Shown: positions 1 through 7,306 of the stretch, piece by piece | How positions within the stretch are numbered: position 1 is the first letter of the stretch | Layout of the letters: every line of letters begins with the position of its first letter | Source of the DNA: a bacterium | Lineage (GTDB): Bacteria > Armatimonadota > Chthonomonadetes > Chthonomonadales > Chthonomonadaceae | DNA: 18,938 bases | Direction: 5' to 3' | NCBI GenBank assembly: GCA_021805405.1 | Contig: JAJZFK010000133.1 | Location: 1 to 18,938 of the forward strand | Position numbers and translations under genes: made by a program | Notes under the pieces: model-generated | Database searches by the model: none | The model's input: the letters and a program-made list of their open reading frames with translations, nothing else | Told to the model about the DNA's origin: nothing

Positions 1-1112
1 AGCTTCACCTGCGCGGCAGCCACTGTGTGAGGTCGCACTATAGCGATAATTGCACTTGGGTCGATGGCATCCCACTGTTTCCATGTGAGGCTCACGGGGC
101 CGCCTGGCCACGGTCCGCAGTCGCTGCATACGTATGTCACCCCCTTCACAGTGGCATCCGTAACGGCAATGAAATGGTCATGTTCCACAAAGGCTACGCA
201 GGGAAGCGGCAGCTCGCGCAGCCGTTCTGGGGATGAAAGCTGAAACGCCGTCGCCTGCAGGCCAAGCTTTTTTGCGCCCGCAATTATACCAGCCAGGGAG
301 CTACCCTCACCGGTATGCGGTACAAGTTTGGCAACGTAGTTTTTCCCGTAAAACAGGTTCATAGATCGAAGGCAAACGGCAATTGCAGCAGCGCCGCATA
401 GCGGATCCAGTGCAATCGGTTCTGGTATACCTAGTTTGGCATGGGCGGCATGATAACCGGCACATGCAGACACGTGCTTAAACATGAGCTGGGCATTGAG
501 TAGATCGTAGCCCACCAGCCGCCCTCGATTATTCGCGAGGCGACTGAAAGCGTTAGCCGCAGCTGGATATTGACCGCTGCGATATTTTGCTATGGCAAGG
601 TCGTAGGCTGCCCTTCCGTAAAACGGGGAGTTCCTGGGCATTAATTTCTCAACATAACGGAATTGCCAACGCGCCAACTCGGGCTGCTGTATACCAACTA
701 AATCCTCCCCCAGCAACAGATGCAACCGTGCTTGCCGCGATTTAATGAGATGAAGATGGTGCAGCTGCCACCGCCAACGCAACGATTGGCCCTTTGCCAA
801 CGAGTGAACGAACTGCCCAATAGGATCTATAAGTTGCCCGGGCCAGTTATCAAAAGCAGTCGATTGCCGGTGCGCGCAAGCGACAAACCTGGCATGCCGC
901 ACGGCATGGTAATCAATGGTGTGCCAGGAGGGATGGTAGCGCGAAACCAACGGCTTTACCTTGGAAGGGTTATTGATTGCCTGCGGTGTAACCCTGGGGT
1001 GCCCTAATGCATATGCAGCAGGAAAAAGCGAGAAATTCCAAAAGAAGGCGAATGCGCTGGCCAATGCCACAACACGCGTCCGTCGCGAAATTTTTCGGGG
1101 GGGGGGGCACAA
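1..1112 (-). CDS. Exported protein with C39-like cysteine peptidase domain (3' end outside window)
   Basis: An uninterrupted minus-strand reading frame runs from an in-frame stop at 1137-1139 to the left edge, giving at least 370 residues from the chosen TTG start at 1112. Residues 1-35 look like a Sec signal peptide: basic RKISRRTR, a hydrophobic core, then AAYA before a likely cleavage site. Residues about 110-220 are helical and TPR-like, with AAYDLAIAKYRSGQYPAAANA at 168-188 as the most repeat-like part. Residues about 230-350 resemble the C39-like peptidase fold: Cys239 in LCGAAA, a GxSSLAGIIAGAKKLGLQA segment, His313 in HDHF, and Asp331 in CSDCG as third triad candidate. No ABC-transporter domain is visible, so this is not a classical bacteriocin exporter; the domain may head a longer protein. 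The start is uncertain: TTG1112 lacks a good SD, while a better-placed GTG at 1195 lies in another frame across a C run. Family assignment comes from motifs only. Confidence 0.72.
   Translation of the reverse strand, partial: MCPPPRKISRRTRVVALASAFAFFWNFSLFPAAYALGHPRVTPQAINNPSKVKPLVSRYHPSWHTIDYHAVRHARFVACAHRQSTAFDNWPGQLIDPIGQFVHSLAKGQSLRWRWQLHHLHLIKSRQARLHLLLGEDLVGIQQPELARWQFRYVEKLMPRNSPFYGRAAYDLAIAKYRSGQYPAAANAFSRLANNRGRLVGYDLLNAQLMFKHVSACAGYHAAHAKLGIPEPIALDPLCGAAAIAVCLRSMNLFYGKNYVAKLVPHTGEGSSLAGIIAGAKKLGLQATAFQLSSPERLRELPLPCVAFVEHDHFIAVTDATVKGVTYVCSDCGPWPGGPVSLTWKQWDAIDPSAIIAIVRPHTVAAAQVK
1097..1107. repeat. 11-base G/C homopolymer at the 5' end of the C39-like gene
   Basis: Eleven consecutive G on the plus strand read as eleven C in the sense of the minus-strand gene, at codons 2-6 of the chosen frame. 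Adding one C would join the frame starting at GTG1195 to the signal-peptide frame. Tracts of this length are prone to slipped-strand mispairing and also to sequencing error. Confidence 0.9.
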
Positions 1113-1206
1113 ACGTCTACTTGTTTCTTCTCCGCTTTAACCACATTAATTCGGGCTATCGTAAGCCTGCAAGACGTCCTCAATAATTTCATCACGCATA
1201 TCTCCC
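1108..1206 (-). other. Alternative out-of-frame 5' start with good ribosome binding site
   Basis: GGGAG at 1202-1206 sits six bases before GTG1195, which is followed directly by ATG1192. The frame reads MMKLLRTSCRLTIARINVVK and further to the C run. As sequenced it then passes out of frame and stops at 1004, giving a 63-residue product with no recognisable character. With 12 C instead of 11 it would continue into RKISRRTRVVALASAFAFF, the signal peptide of the C39-like protein. Its SD is better than anything before TTG1112, so it may be the true start of that gene. Confidence 0.4.
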
Positions 1207-1265
1207 AAAGTACAACTAGGTAGCAGAACAGCTATAAGCGCGCACAATCTAACGCCATAGCGGCA

Positions 1266-1294
1266 ATTATATCAAGTCGCACAAATACTGTCAA
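1266..1294 (-). promoter_or_regulatory. Consensus sigma70 promoter for the C39-like gene
   Basis: On the minus strand TTGACA (1294-1289) and TATAAT (1271-1266) are separated by exactly 17 bases, matching both consensus hexamers. An AT-rich stretch upstream could act as an UP element. The predicted transcript start is near 1259, which leaves a leader of about 64 bases to GTG1195 or about 147 bases to TTG1112. Confidence 0.85.
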
Positions 1295-1481
1295 GCTATT
1301 ACACTAAAATATTTTCGTGAATTCTTTATAGTCCCATAGAAACGGTTACACCAGGCCGAATGTGGTACGATGGTGGCCGCACTAATGCTGGTCTGCACGC
1401 ACTCCAAACCATACGCTCATCGGCAATTGGTTGGGGCCACTGTTTGCAAAATGTTTCTCACTTATCTGGCGGGTTTTAGAC

Positions 1482-1508
1482 TTGCATCTTGCGCCGTGAA
1501 TGTATAAT
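1482..1508 (+). promoter_or_regulatory. Promoter abutting the GT39-like start codon
   Basis: A perfect TATAAT lies at 1503-1508, with the weak -35 candidate TTGCAT at 1482-1487 (15-base spacer, shorter than optimal). Transcription about seven bases downstream would begin at or next to ATG1515, implying a leaderless mRNA. No Shine-Dalgarno sequence is present, which agrees with that reading. Confidence 0.5.
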
Positions 1509-1514
1509 ATCGCC

Positions 1515-3158
1515 ATGGAACCTGCTGAAACAAACTTAAAGCCCGCGCCAACACAATCTTCTAACCTGCCGCAACTGCTGGTGATCTTATTCCTGGCGAC
1601 GCTGTCTCTCACGTTCCTCTTCCGCTCGCCATTCGATGCTGGTAACCTTGGCAAGGAACCCGACTCTGGAGAGTACGCGGTAGGAGCCTGGCGCTTGGCC
1701 ACGCAGGGCCATTTTAATATCGTACTGCTCGGTAAAACCTATCCCGACCGGTATCCTCCAGGTTTTCCCGCGCTCATTTTGGCACCCGTCTACCATTTTC
1801 TGCCATCCGACCTGGGTAACGGTATTTATGGCGTTCTTATTGCAGGGCTCATCGGCGTGATGGCTGCGTGGTACATAGGCAAGTGCTTTGGAAACGGTTG
1901 GTGTGGTGCGTTTAGCGTACTCGCGCTACTCCTTGTTAAGGACTATCGCCTTGGAACCACCCGAATCCTCTCCGACGGCACCACCGCGGTTCTGGGCCTC
2001 CTTGCGTGCGTTACCTACCTCAGATTACGTGCTCACGTGTTCCCAGACCCACAGACCCACAGACCCCCAGCACGATACCATGCCGACTACTTCCTTGCTG
2101 GTTTATTAACGGGCGTTGCGTTTACTATGCGCTATGACATGGTAGGAATTGTTCTACCCTTTATCGTTCTTGTGGTGCAGCAATTGAGGCGCAGCGAAAC
2201 CCGAAGAGCTGGGTTAGTTGATGGTACGTTACTCATGCTTCCAGTACTGGCAGGCATCGGGACCATCTTTGCCTACAACGCACTTACCTTTGGCAGCCCG
2301 CTACGTACTGGCTATCACTACTGGTGCGCATTTCCCTACGACTTTCCTGGCATCATCTGGTCCGTACACAACATAGCGCTAAACCTGCACGCGCTAAACC
2401 GCACGAGAGTGTATACCGCCGTCATTGCAGGCGTATTTGGTCTTACCGTTCTACGCACAAAAAAGAACCCTCAATACACTGCCTACGTCTCGTTTCTCAT
2501 GTTGGCTTGCGGCCCAGCAGCTGCGGCACACATGCTATACGCATATACAGGATCAAGGTTCTTTGTACTTCCGCTCGCACTGCTGCAGATAGCTGGTGGT
2601 GTTGGAGTTGCATCCCTCATACCGCAAACTTTGCAGAGTAATACCTGGGTGCTAGCGGCATTTCTCGGCGCACTACAACCGCTTCTGCCTTCATTCCACA
2701 AAGATTTCCAAACCACTCCCATTAACCGCATCATAGTCTCATATTTGCGACACAATACACCAGATAATGCCGTGATCGTAAGCGGCGCAAATCCTGTTTA
2801 CCTCGCGTGGTACCTGCAGCGTGACAGCCACCGCGTAGTCGTACCTGTATCGCGAGATGTGGGGTACGCTAACCTGTTGCTCTTTCCACCAGGCCGTCCG
2901 CACCCATCCGTACTGCCACACATCGGCCATGTGCGAACCTCCGCCATGCTCGCTGCCGGAGGCGTCGATGTTGTGCCATGGACCGCGATGGGGCAGCCTA
3001 ACAGGCTGCTCGCACTGGCACAAACTGGCCGCCCCGTGTTCGTAGAGAAGGTGGAAGTCCCACTATCCTACCCAGACCCTGCTACGTTATCGGTGTTTAC
3101 CGTGTTACCACTACCACAGCTACCCGTTATACAGTTGATTCCACAACCACCACATTAG
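1515..3158 (+). CDS. GT39/ArnT-like integral membrane glycosyltransferase
   Basis: The protein has 547 residues from ATG1515. An in-frame ATG at 1500 overlaps the -10 box and is less likely. Residues 20-37 form the first membrane segment. A luminal/periplasmic loop follows with EPDSGEYAVGAWRLA (48-62), matching the acidic motif that GT-C enzymes of the GT39/ArnT/PMT superfamily use for catalysis. YPDRYPPGFP (76-85) is also typical. Several further hydrophobic segments follow, then a soluble C-terminal part with DNAVIVSGANPVYLAWYL. Such enzymes transfer sugars from polyprenyl-phosphate donors to protein or lipid outside the cytoplasmic membrane; donor and acceptor cannot be read from sequence. 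An 8-bp tandem repeat interrupts the gene near residue 180. It stands alone between its own promoter and the queA promoter. Confidence 0.78.
   Translation: MEPAETNLKPAPTQSSNLPQLLVILFLATLSLTFLFRSPFDAGNLGKEPDSGEYAVGAWRLATQGHFNIVLLGKTYPDRYPPGFPALILAPVYHFLPSDLGNGIYGVLIAGLIGVMAAWYIGKCFGNGWCGAFSVLALLLVKDYRLGTTRILSDGTTAVLGLLACVTYLRLRAHVFPDPQTHRPPARYHADYFLAGLLTGVAFTMRYDMVGIVLPFIVLVVQQLRRSETRRAGLVDGTLLMLPVLAGIGTIFAYNALTFGSPLRTGYHYWCAFPYDFPGIIWSVHNIALNLHALNRTRVYTAVIAGVFGLTVLRTKKNPQYTAYVSFLMLACGPAAAAHMLYAYTGSRFFVLPLALLQIAGGVGVASLIPQTLQSNTWVLAAFLGALQPLLPSFHKDFQTTPINRIIVSYLRHNTPDNAVIVSGANPVYLAWYLQRDSHRVVVPVSRDVGYANLLLFPPGRPHPSVLPHIGHVRTSAMLAAGGVDVVPWTAMGQPNRLLALAQTGRPVFVEKVEVPLSYPDPATLSVFTVLPLPQLPVIQLIPQPPH
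2044..2070 (+). repeat. 8-bp tandem repeat inside the GT39-like gene
   Basis: The unit CAGACCCA occurs at 2044-2051 and 2052-2059, then as CAGACCCC at 2060-2067, followed by a partial CAG. It encodes the hydrophilic DPQTHRPPA segment between membrane regions. Eight is not a multiple of three, so gain or loss of a unit would shift the frame and truncate the enzyme. Confidence 0.85.
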
Positions 3159-3223
3159 CAACTGTGTTGAATCAAGTTTAACCCTCACACGGTTACCCGC
3201 CATAACTCAATTGCTTCGCCCGC

Positions 3224-3253
3224 TTGACACATGTGCCCTGTGACGGCTAAAAT
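3224..3253 (+). promoter_or_regulatory. sigma70 promoter for the queA operon
   Basis: TTGACA at 3224-3229 and TAAAAT at 3248-3253 are separated by 18 bases. The transcript would start near 3260. AGGAG at 3273-3277 then lies six bases before ATG3284. Confidence 0.8.
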
Positions 3254-3283
3254 AGGCTACACGAGGGCCCGCAGGAGCCGTGC

Positions 3284-4318
3284 ATGCTTACCGAACAATT
3301 CAACTACGACCTTCCCAGCCACCTAATTGCGCAGGTACCCGTGCCGCGTGGTGAATCAAGGCTAATGGTGATTGACAGGAAAGCCGCAACAGTTGCCCAC
3401 GCCCGGTTTAATGAACTGCCGCACTACCTCGCCCCGCACGACATACTGGTGTTCAACGATACCCGTGTCTCCGCCCGCCGCCTGGTCGCGCATCGCGAAG
3501 GAGCCGCGTCCGCCGAGGTGCTAATTACCCGCCGTGTAGATGATAGAAACTGGCTGGCGATGTTGCGCCCGGCGAGGCGTTATGGCATCGGCAAATCGAT
3601 CGCCATGTGTGGTCCCCACGGAATCACCATTGACGCAATGGTTTCCAGCATATCCCCTTCAGGTGAGCGTATGCTTACTTTCTCCACTGGTGAAGAGGCA
3701 GATGCCGTTGGCAGCTGGGGTTCCGCGCCGCTGCCTCCCTATATCCACGCCACACTGCCGCCAAACGAGGAAGAGCGGTACCAAACTGTGTACGCCCTTC
3801 ATCCCGGCTCTGCGGCTGCCCCAACTGCCGGTCTTCATTTTAGTACCGAATTACTACAGTCGCTTTGGGCCGCCGGTATCTGCAAGGCTACCTGTACACT
3901 GCACGTGGGCATCGATACATTTAGACCCATTAAAACCGAAGATACCGATCACCATGAGATGCACGGCGAATGGGCGAGGATAGACGAGCAAAATACCCAG
4001 CTAATCAATTCTAATCGCACGGGACGCATAGTCGCGGTAGGAACCACCAGCGTGAGAACACTAGAGTCTGCAGCAATTGCGGCCACCAAGGAAAATCGAG
4101 TGGCACCGTTCTGTGGCGAGACGCGACTATTCATTAAGCCCGGCCACAATTTTAGAGCTGTGGATGCCCTCATCACAAATTTTCACCTTCCGCGCTCCAG
4201 CCTGCTCATGCTTGTTTCTGCGTTTGCAGGCTATGATCTCACCATGCAGGCTTATAGTGAGGCTGTGAAGGAGCAATACCGATTTTTCTCGTTTGGCGAC
4301 GCAATGCTCATTGTGTGA
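3284..4318 (+). CDS. queA: S-adenosylmethionine:tRNA ribosyltransferase-isomerase
   Basis: The 344-residue protein has the usual length and motifs of QueA: the N-terminal FNYDLPSHLIAQ, VFNDTRVSARRL (57-68), HPGSAAAPTAGLHF (173-186), GTTSVRTLES (253-262) and the C-terminal NFHLPRSSLLMLVSAFAG (299-316). QueA transfers and isomerises the ribosyl moiety of AdoMet onto 7-aminomethyl-7-deazaguanine in the wobble position of Asn, Asp, His and Tyr tRNAs, forming epoxyqueuosine. The start is well supported by AGGAG six bases upstream and a strong promoter. It is the first gene of a likely four-gene operon; the next gene follows after 30 bases. No tgt or queG is present in the window. Confidence 0.97.
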   Translation: MLTEQFNYDLPSHLIAQVPVPRGESRLMVIDRKAATVAHARFNELPHYLAPHDILVFNDTRVSARRLVAHREGAASAEVLITRRVDDRNWLAMLRPARRYGIGKSIAMCGPHGITIDAMVSSISPSGERMLTFSTGEEADAVGSWGSAPLPPYIHATLPPNEEERYQTVYALHPGSAAAPTAGLHFSTELLQSLWAAGICKATCTLHVGIDTFRPIKTEDTDHHEMHGEWARIDEQNTQLINSNRTGRIVAVGTTSVRTLESAAIAATKENRVAPFCGETRLFIKPGHNFRAVDALITNFHLPRSSLLMLVSAFAGYDLTMQAYSEAVKEQYRFFSFGDAMLIV

Positions 4319-4348
4319 AATGTACTAACCTGGGCCAGGAGGCAGCTT

Positions 4349-5266
4349 GTGCGACTTGATGAGTGGCAGAAATATCTGGCGGAACAATTTGTAGAGCCTC
4401 AACAGCAGGTTGAACAAACAGATGCTACGGTAGTTGAGGAGCCGGTTCTCACGGAGATCACTGGTTACGAGCCACCTGCTGCACCCGTAACACTCTCACA
4501 AGCTATCGTTACCGAAGCGACGCTTCCTATAGCGGAAACGGGTGATGCAGGCACACTAATGGATGCTGAATCCGGAAAGAGAACCAACCGAAGACAGTCA
4601 CTTTCTCTGTACCCTATTATAACCAGCGACACCAGCCCTTCAGACTCGCTACCGAACGCTGGCATCAGCACGCGGTCCATAAAACCGATGAGGTTTACGG
4701 ACGACATCGAGATGGATGTAGACATACCGGAATTTGGTGCGTTTGTTGCACGAAAATCTAGCGATCCCGTTGTGCCAACGGTACCATCCAATGAATTGGT
4801 TAACCCAAATGTTAAACGCGCGCGTAGCCGTTTCAAGCCCACACCACGCAAAATACAGCCTGCGCCCAAAATGCCAGAATCACACTGCCAGCCACCGGGT
4901 CACTGGTTCGTACTGCAGGAGATCACCTCGCTGGTCGCTACCTGCGATCCTCCCGTACCACAGCACACGCAAGCCCGCCGAATTCGCACCGCCCAGCGGC
5001 TGCTAGACCCGTTAATCACGCTGGAAGATGCAGCCACCCTGCTTGAAGTATCGGAAGTACAGTTACAGCGACTTGGCTCACAGGGTCAAATAAAAATCAG
5101 CAAAACACGTCGGCCGTTGGCAAACCCGCGCGAATCGTCAATAACTACGGCGCCCGCGCCCGCCAGTAAGCGTGTGTTGCTGTCCGAAGTAATGCGGTAC
5201 CTTCGGGAGAAGCAGATGCAGCTAGGCTTCGCAGCGGATCTCGAATTTAGTGAGCCAGGAGTTTAG
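4349..5266 (+). CDS. Uncharacterised protein with C-terminal excisionase/MerR-like helix-turn-helix
   Basis: The 305-residue protein starts at GTG4349, six bases after a strong AGGAGG (4337-4342). I do not recognise the whole protein. Residues 1-15 (MRLDEWQKYLAEQFV) look helical. Residues 16-215 are rich in Pro, Thr, Ser, Glu and Gln and probably largely disordered, with one conserved-looking acidic patch FTDDIEMDVDIPEFGAFV (116-133) and a basic patch KRARSRFKPTPRK (156-168). Residues 221-249 (LITLEDAATLLEVSEVQLQRL onward) match the pattern of HTH_17/excisionase domains, and RVLLSEVMRYLREK (275-288) fits the final helix, separated by an insertion of about 25 residues. It is probably a DNA-binding or scaffold protein. 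No phage or integrase gene is nearby, so excisionase function is unlikely. It lies 30 bases after queA and 4 bases before the GT4 gene. Confidence 0.75.
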   Translation: MRLDEWQKYLAEQFVEPQQQVEQTDATVVEEPVLTEITGYEPPAAPVTLSQAIVTEATLPIAETGDAGTLMDAESGKRTNRRQSLSLYPIITSDTSPSDSLPNAGISTRSIKPMRFTDDIEMDVDIPEFGAFVARKSSDPVVPTVPSNELVNPNVKRARSRFKPTPRKIQPAPKMPESHCQPPGHWFVLQEITSLVATCDPPVPQHTQARRIRTAQRLLDPLITLEDAATLLEVSEVQLQRLGSQGQIKISKTRRPLANPRESSITTAPAPASKRVLLSEVMRYLREKQMQLGFAADLEFSEPGV

Positions 5267-5270
5267 CAAC

Positions 5271-6581
5271 GTGAGTGACGCTTACGAGCCCGATGTGGTC
5301 TCGGCAGAAGCTGCCGTCGCACGCATTAGGGTCGGCATGTTTAGTGAGAGCTTCTACCCGGTACAGAACGGGGTTACTACGTCACTCCTCACGCTCACCG
5401 CCGAGTTAAGACGCTGCAATCACAACGTACTCACCTTTGCACCCGCGCACCACGATCATGACGTTGTAGATACAAACGTGCTTCGCTTTCCATCCTTTGT
5501 TTCCATGTTCAATCGTGACTACCCTTTGGCATATCCCATCATCCCGGGTATTGCAATGGCCTCCTATTTTCGTGACCTTCACCTCGATGTGGTGCACACG
5601 CATACGCCATTCGTGCTTGGCCTCGCAGGTTCTCAGGCTGCCATACACTCGCGTTTACCTCTCATCACCACCTTTCATACGCTCTATACTCGCTACAGTC
5701 ACTACATGCCACTGCTACCAGATAACGTTACACAACACATCATAGAGCGCTACCTTCCCTGGTACTACAATCGCTGCGACACAATCATCTGCCCCTCGCA
5801 AACCGCTGCAGACGAACTTCAGAAACTCGGCGTCTCCGGCTGTGTCCACATCATACCAACCGGCATACCGATGGCACCAGACCACCTTGTAAACCACGAC
5901 TCACGCATGGCAGTTCGTTCGTCCATGGGTATCGCACCAGGCACGCCACTCCTGGTATATGCCGGTCGTCTCGCCCGCGAAAAGCGTCTAGACTGGCTGC
6001 TGCATGCGTTCCACACCATTCAGATGTCTGTTCCAGGAGTAGTCCTGATCATTGTAGGAACCGGCCCCCAAGAGGCCGAGCTTCAGGAAGAGTGCTCACC
6101 CTTTGGCGGCTCTATTCGTATGCACGGGCACGTGCCGCATGACAAACTCGCTGGTATTCTGGCCGCGGCGGATCTCTTCTGCTTCCCATCGCCCTCCGAA
6201 ACTCAGGGCCTGGTGATTGGTGAAGCGCGCGCCTGCGGCACACCCGCAGTAGTGATGAATTCTGGCGGCGCACCAGAGACGGTTTCGCACGGTGAGGATG
6301 GGTACTGCGTTACGCCTGGCGATGTAGAGGAGTTTGCGGCGACAGTAATTCGGCTGCTCAATTCGCCGAGCACGCTTGCCCGTATGCGGAGGACTGCCAG
6401 ACTTAATGCAAGGGTCTTTACACCGGCTACCATGGCACAACGCGTGGTAGAGATCTACCGAACTGCACTAGCCGCGAAGGTCTCCACCAGTCAGGCTGTA
6501 ACTCAGTCGGCGATCGTTAGCCAACCGGTGAGTGAGTCCACCAGCCTGCACGACAACGAATCGGTTTCCGTTTGCAGCTAA
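5271..6581 (+). CDS. GT4-family glycosyltransferase
   Basis: The 436-residue protein has the GT-B fold signature of family GT4. The N-terminal acceptor domain begins IRVGMFSESFYPVQNGVTTS (19-38) and contains VVHTHTPFVLGLAG (107-120) and TTFHTLYTRYSHYMP (133-147). The C-terminal donor domain contains VYAGRLAREKRLDWLL (229-244), the retaining-enzyme E-x7-E pair Glu310/Glu318 in SETQGLVIGEA, and the usual C-terminal helix. Closest recognisable types are alpha-mannosyltransferases and diacylglycerol alpha-glucosyltransferases; donor and acceptor are uncertain. GTG5271 is preferred over in-frame GTG5250 because AGGAG (5257-5261) lies nine bases before it, inside the end of the upstream gene, which stops four bases earlier. 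That suggests translational coupling. The last 35 residues are Ser/Val/Gln-rich and probably disordered. Confidence 0.9.
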   Translation: MSDAYEPDVVSAEAAVARIRVGMFSESFYPVQNGVTTSLLTLTAELRRCNHNVLTFAPAHHDHDVVDTNVLRFPSFVSMFNRDYPLAYPIIPGIAMASYFRDLHLDVVHTHTPFVLGLAGSQAAIHSRLPLITTFHTLYTRYSHYMPLLPDNVTQHIIERYLPWYYNRCDTIICPSQTAADELQKLGVSGCVHIIPTGIPMAPDHLVNHDSRMAVRSSMGIAPGTPLLVYAGRLAREKRLDWLLHAFHTIQMSVPGVVLIIVGTGPQEAELQEECSPFGGSIRMHGHVPHDKLAGILAAADLFCFPSPSETQGLVIGEARACGTPAVVMNSGGAPETVSHGEDGYCVTPGDVEEFAATVIRLLNSPSTLARMRRTARLNARVFTPATMAQRVVEIYRTALAAKVSTSQAVTQSAIVSQPVSESTSLHDNESVSVCS

Positions 6582-6644
6582 TCCACATGGGAGTGCATGA
6601 CCGGCTTACAACCAGCTAACACCCCCTGCACAAGGAGTTAACAT

Positions 6645-7298
6645 TTGTCCCACCTGTTGAGCGCGCTGAGCAGTTGGATAGAAGCGTTTATCAGTTCTGG
6701 CGGATATCTTGGTATCATCGTCCTCATGGCAATCGAGAGTGCCTGTGTGCCGCTGCCAAGTGAGGTCATTATGCCGTTCGCTGGCGCTCTTACGCTAGTA
6801 ACTGCCTCCTCACAGGCAGGACACCAGCCTCTTAACCTCTATCTGGTAGCGCTTGCGGGCGCATTTGGCTGCCTGGTGGGGTCGGTTATCTCCTATGGGG
6901 TAGGCGCTTATGGAGGCAGGGAGTTCATCTTTCGCTGGGGTAAATACATTCTTCTTCGCCGAAAAGATGTGGAACAGGCAGAGCGCTGGTTTTCTGCACG
7001 GGGTGAAATCACCGTTTTCGTGGCTCGCCTGTTGCCGGTTGTGCGAACCTTTATTTCGCTCCCCGCCGGCATTGCCCGCATGAAGTTCACCCGGTTTGCG
7101 CTGCTCTCGTTCCTCGGTTCACTCCCCTGGTGCCTTGCCCTGGCCTGGTTGGGTGTACTTGTTAAGGGACACATCAGCGAGCTCAAGTCCTATTTTCACG
7201 GGGCCGATGCGGTTATCGTACTGGTATTCATCGCCCTGTTTATTGTTTGGCTGAAGCACCACCTCCAACCAGAAGACAGCCAGCCGCAGCAGCCATAA
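6645..7298 (+). CDS. DedA family membrane protein
   Basis: The 217-residue protein starts at TTG6645, seven bases after AAGGAG (6632-6637). It shows the DedA/SNARE-associated pattern: IESACVPLPSEVIMPFAGAL (30-49) with acidic Glu31 and Glu40, GSVISYGVGAYGGREFI (79-95), and VARLLPVVRTFISLPAGIAR (126-145) with Arg128 and Arg134. Three or more hydrophobic segments follow, and the C-terminal tail is short and polar. DedA proteins are proton-dependent lipid transporters, shown for phosphatidylethanolamine or undecaprenyl-phosphate recycling in some members; the substrate here is unknown. It lies 63 bases after the GT4 gene with no obvious promoter between, so it is probably the last gene of the queA operon. 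Undecaprenyl-phosphate handling would suit a glycosyltransferase neighbour, but this is inference. Confidence 0.93.
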   Translation: MSHLLSALSSWIEAFISSGGYLGIIVLMAIESACVPLPSEVIMPFAGALTLVTASSQAGHQPLNLYLVALAGAFGCLVGSVISYGVGAYGGREFIFRWGKYILLRRKDVEQAERWFSARGEITVFVARLLPVVRTFISLPAGIARMKFTRFALLSFLGSLPWCLALAWLGVLVKGHISELKSYFHGADAVIVLVFIALFIVWLKHHLQPEDSQPQQP

Positions 7299-7306
7299 TT
7301 CCGCAA

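Larger units (their letters stand above)
1200..1514. other. Divergent intergenic region between the C39-like and GT39-like genes
   Basis: The interval holds the minus-strand promoter at 1266-1294 and the plus-strand -10 element at 1503-1508. Between about 1320 and 1480 I find no gene, RNA or convincing operator. A short minus-strand frame from TTG1247 to the stop at 1146 reads MCALIAVLLPSCTLGD and on, with a lipobox-like LPSC, but it has no visible SD and is only 33 residues long. Confidence 0.5.

Noticed and set aside
27..1007. Plus-strand frames at 27-236 and 720-1007
   Set aside because: They lie opposite the continuous minus-strand C39-like frame, have no ribosome binding sites, and show no protein character.
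1232..1258. Tiny leaderless frame MALDCARL just after the C39 promoter
   Set aside because: Eight codons without any supporting signal; likely chance.
3159..3205. AACTGTGT/ACACGGTT inverted repeat after the GT39-like gene as a terminator
   Set aside because: One mismatch-type pair, a long loop of about 19 bases and no T run.
4970..5110. Excisionase-like HTH as evidence for a prophage or integrative element
   Set aside because: No integrase, attachment repeats, tRNA junction or other phage gene nearby; the gene sits inside a housekeeping operon.
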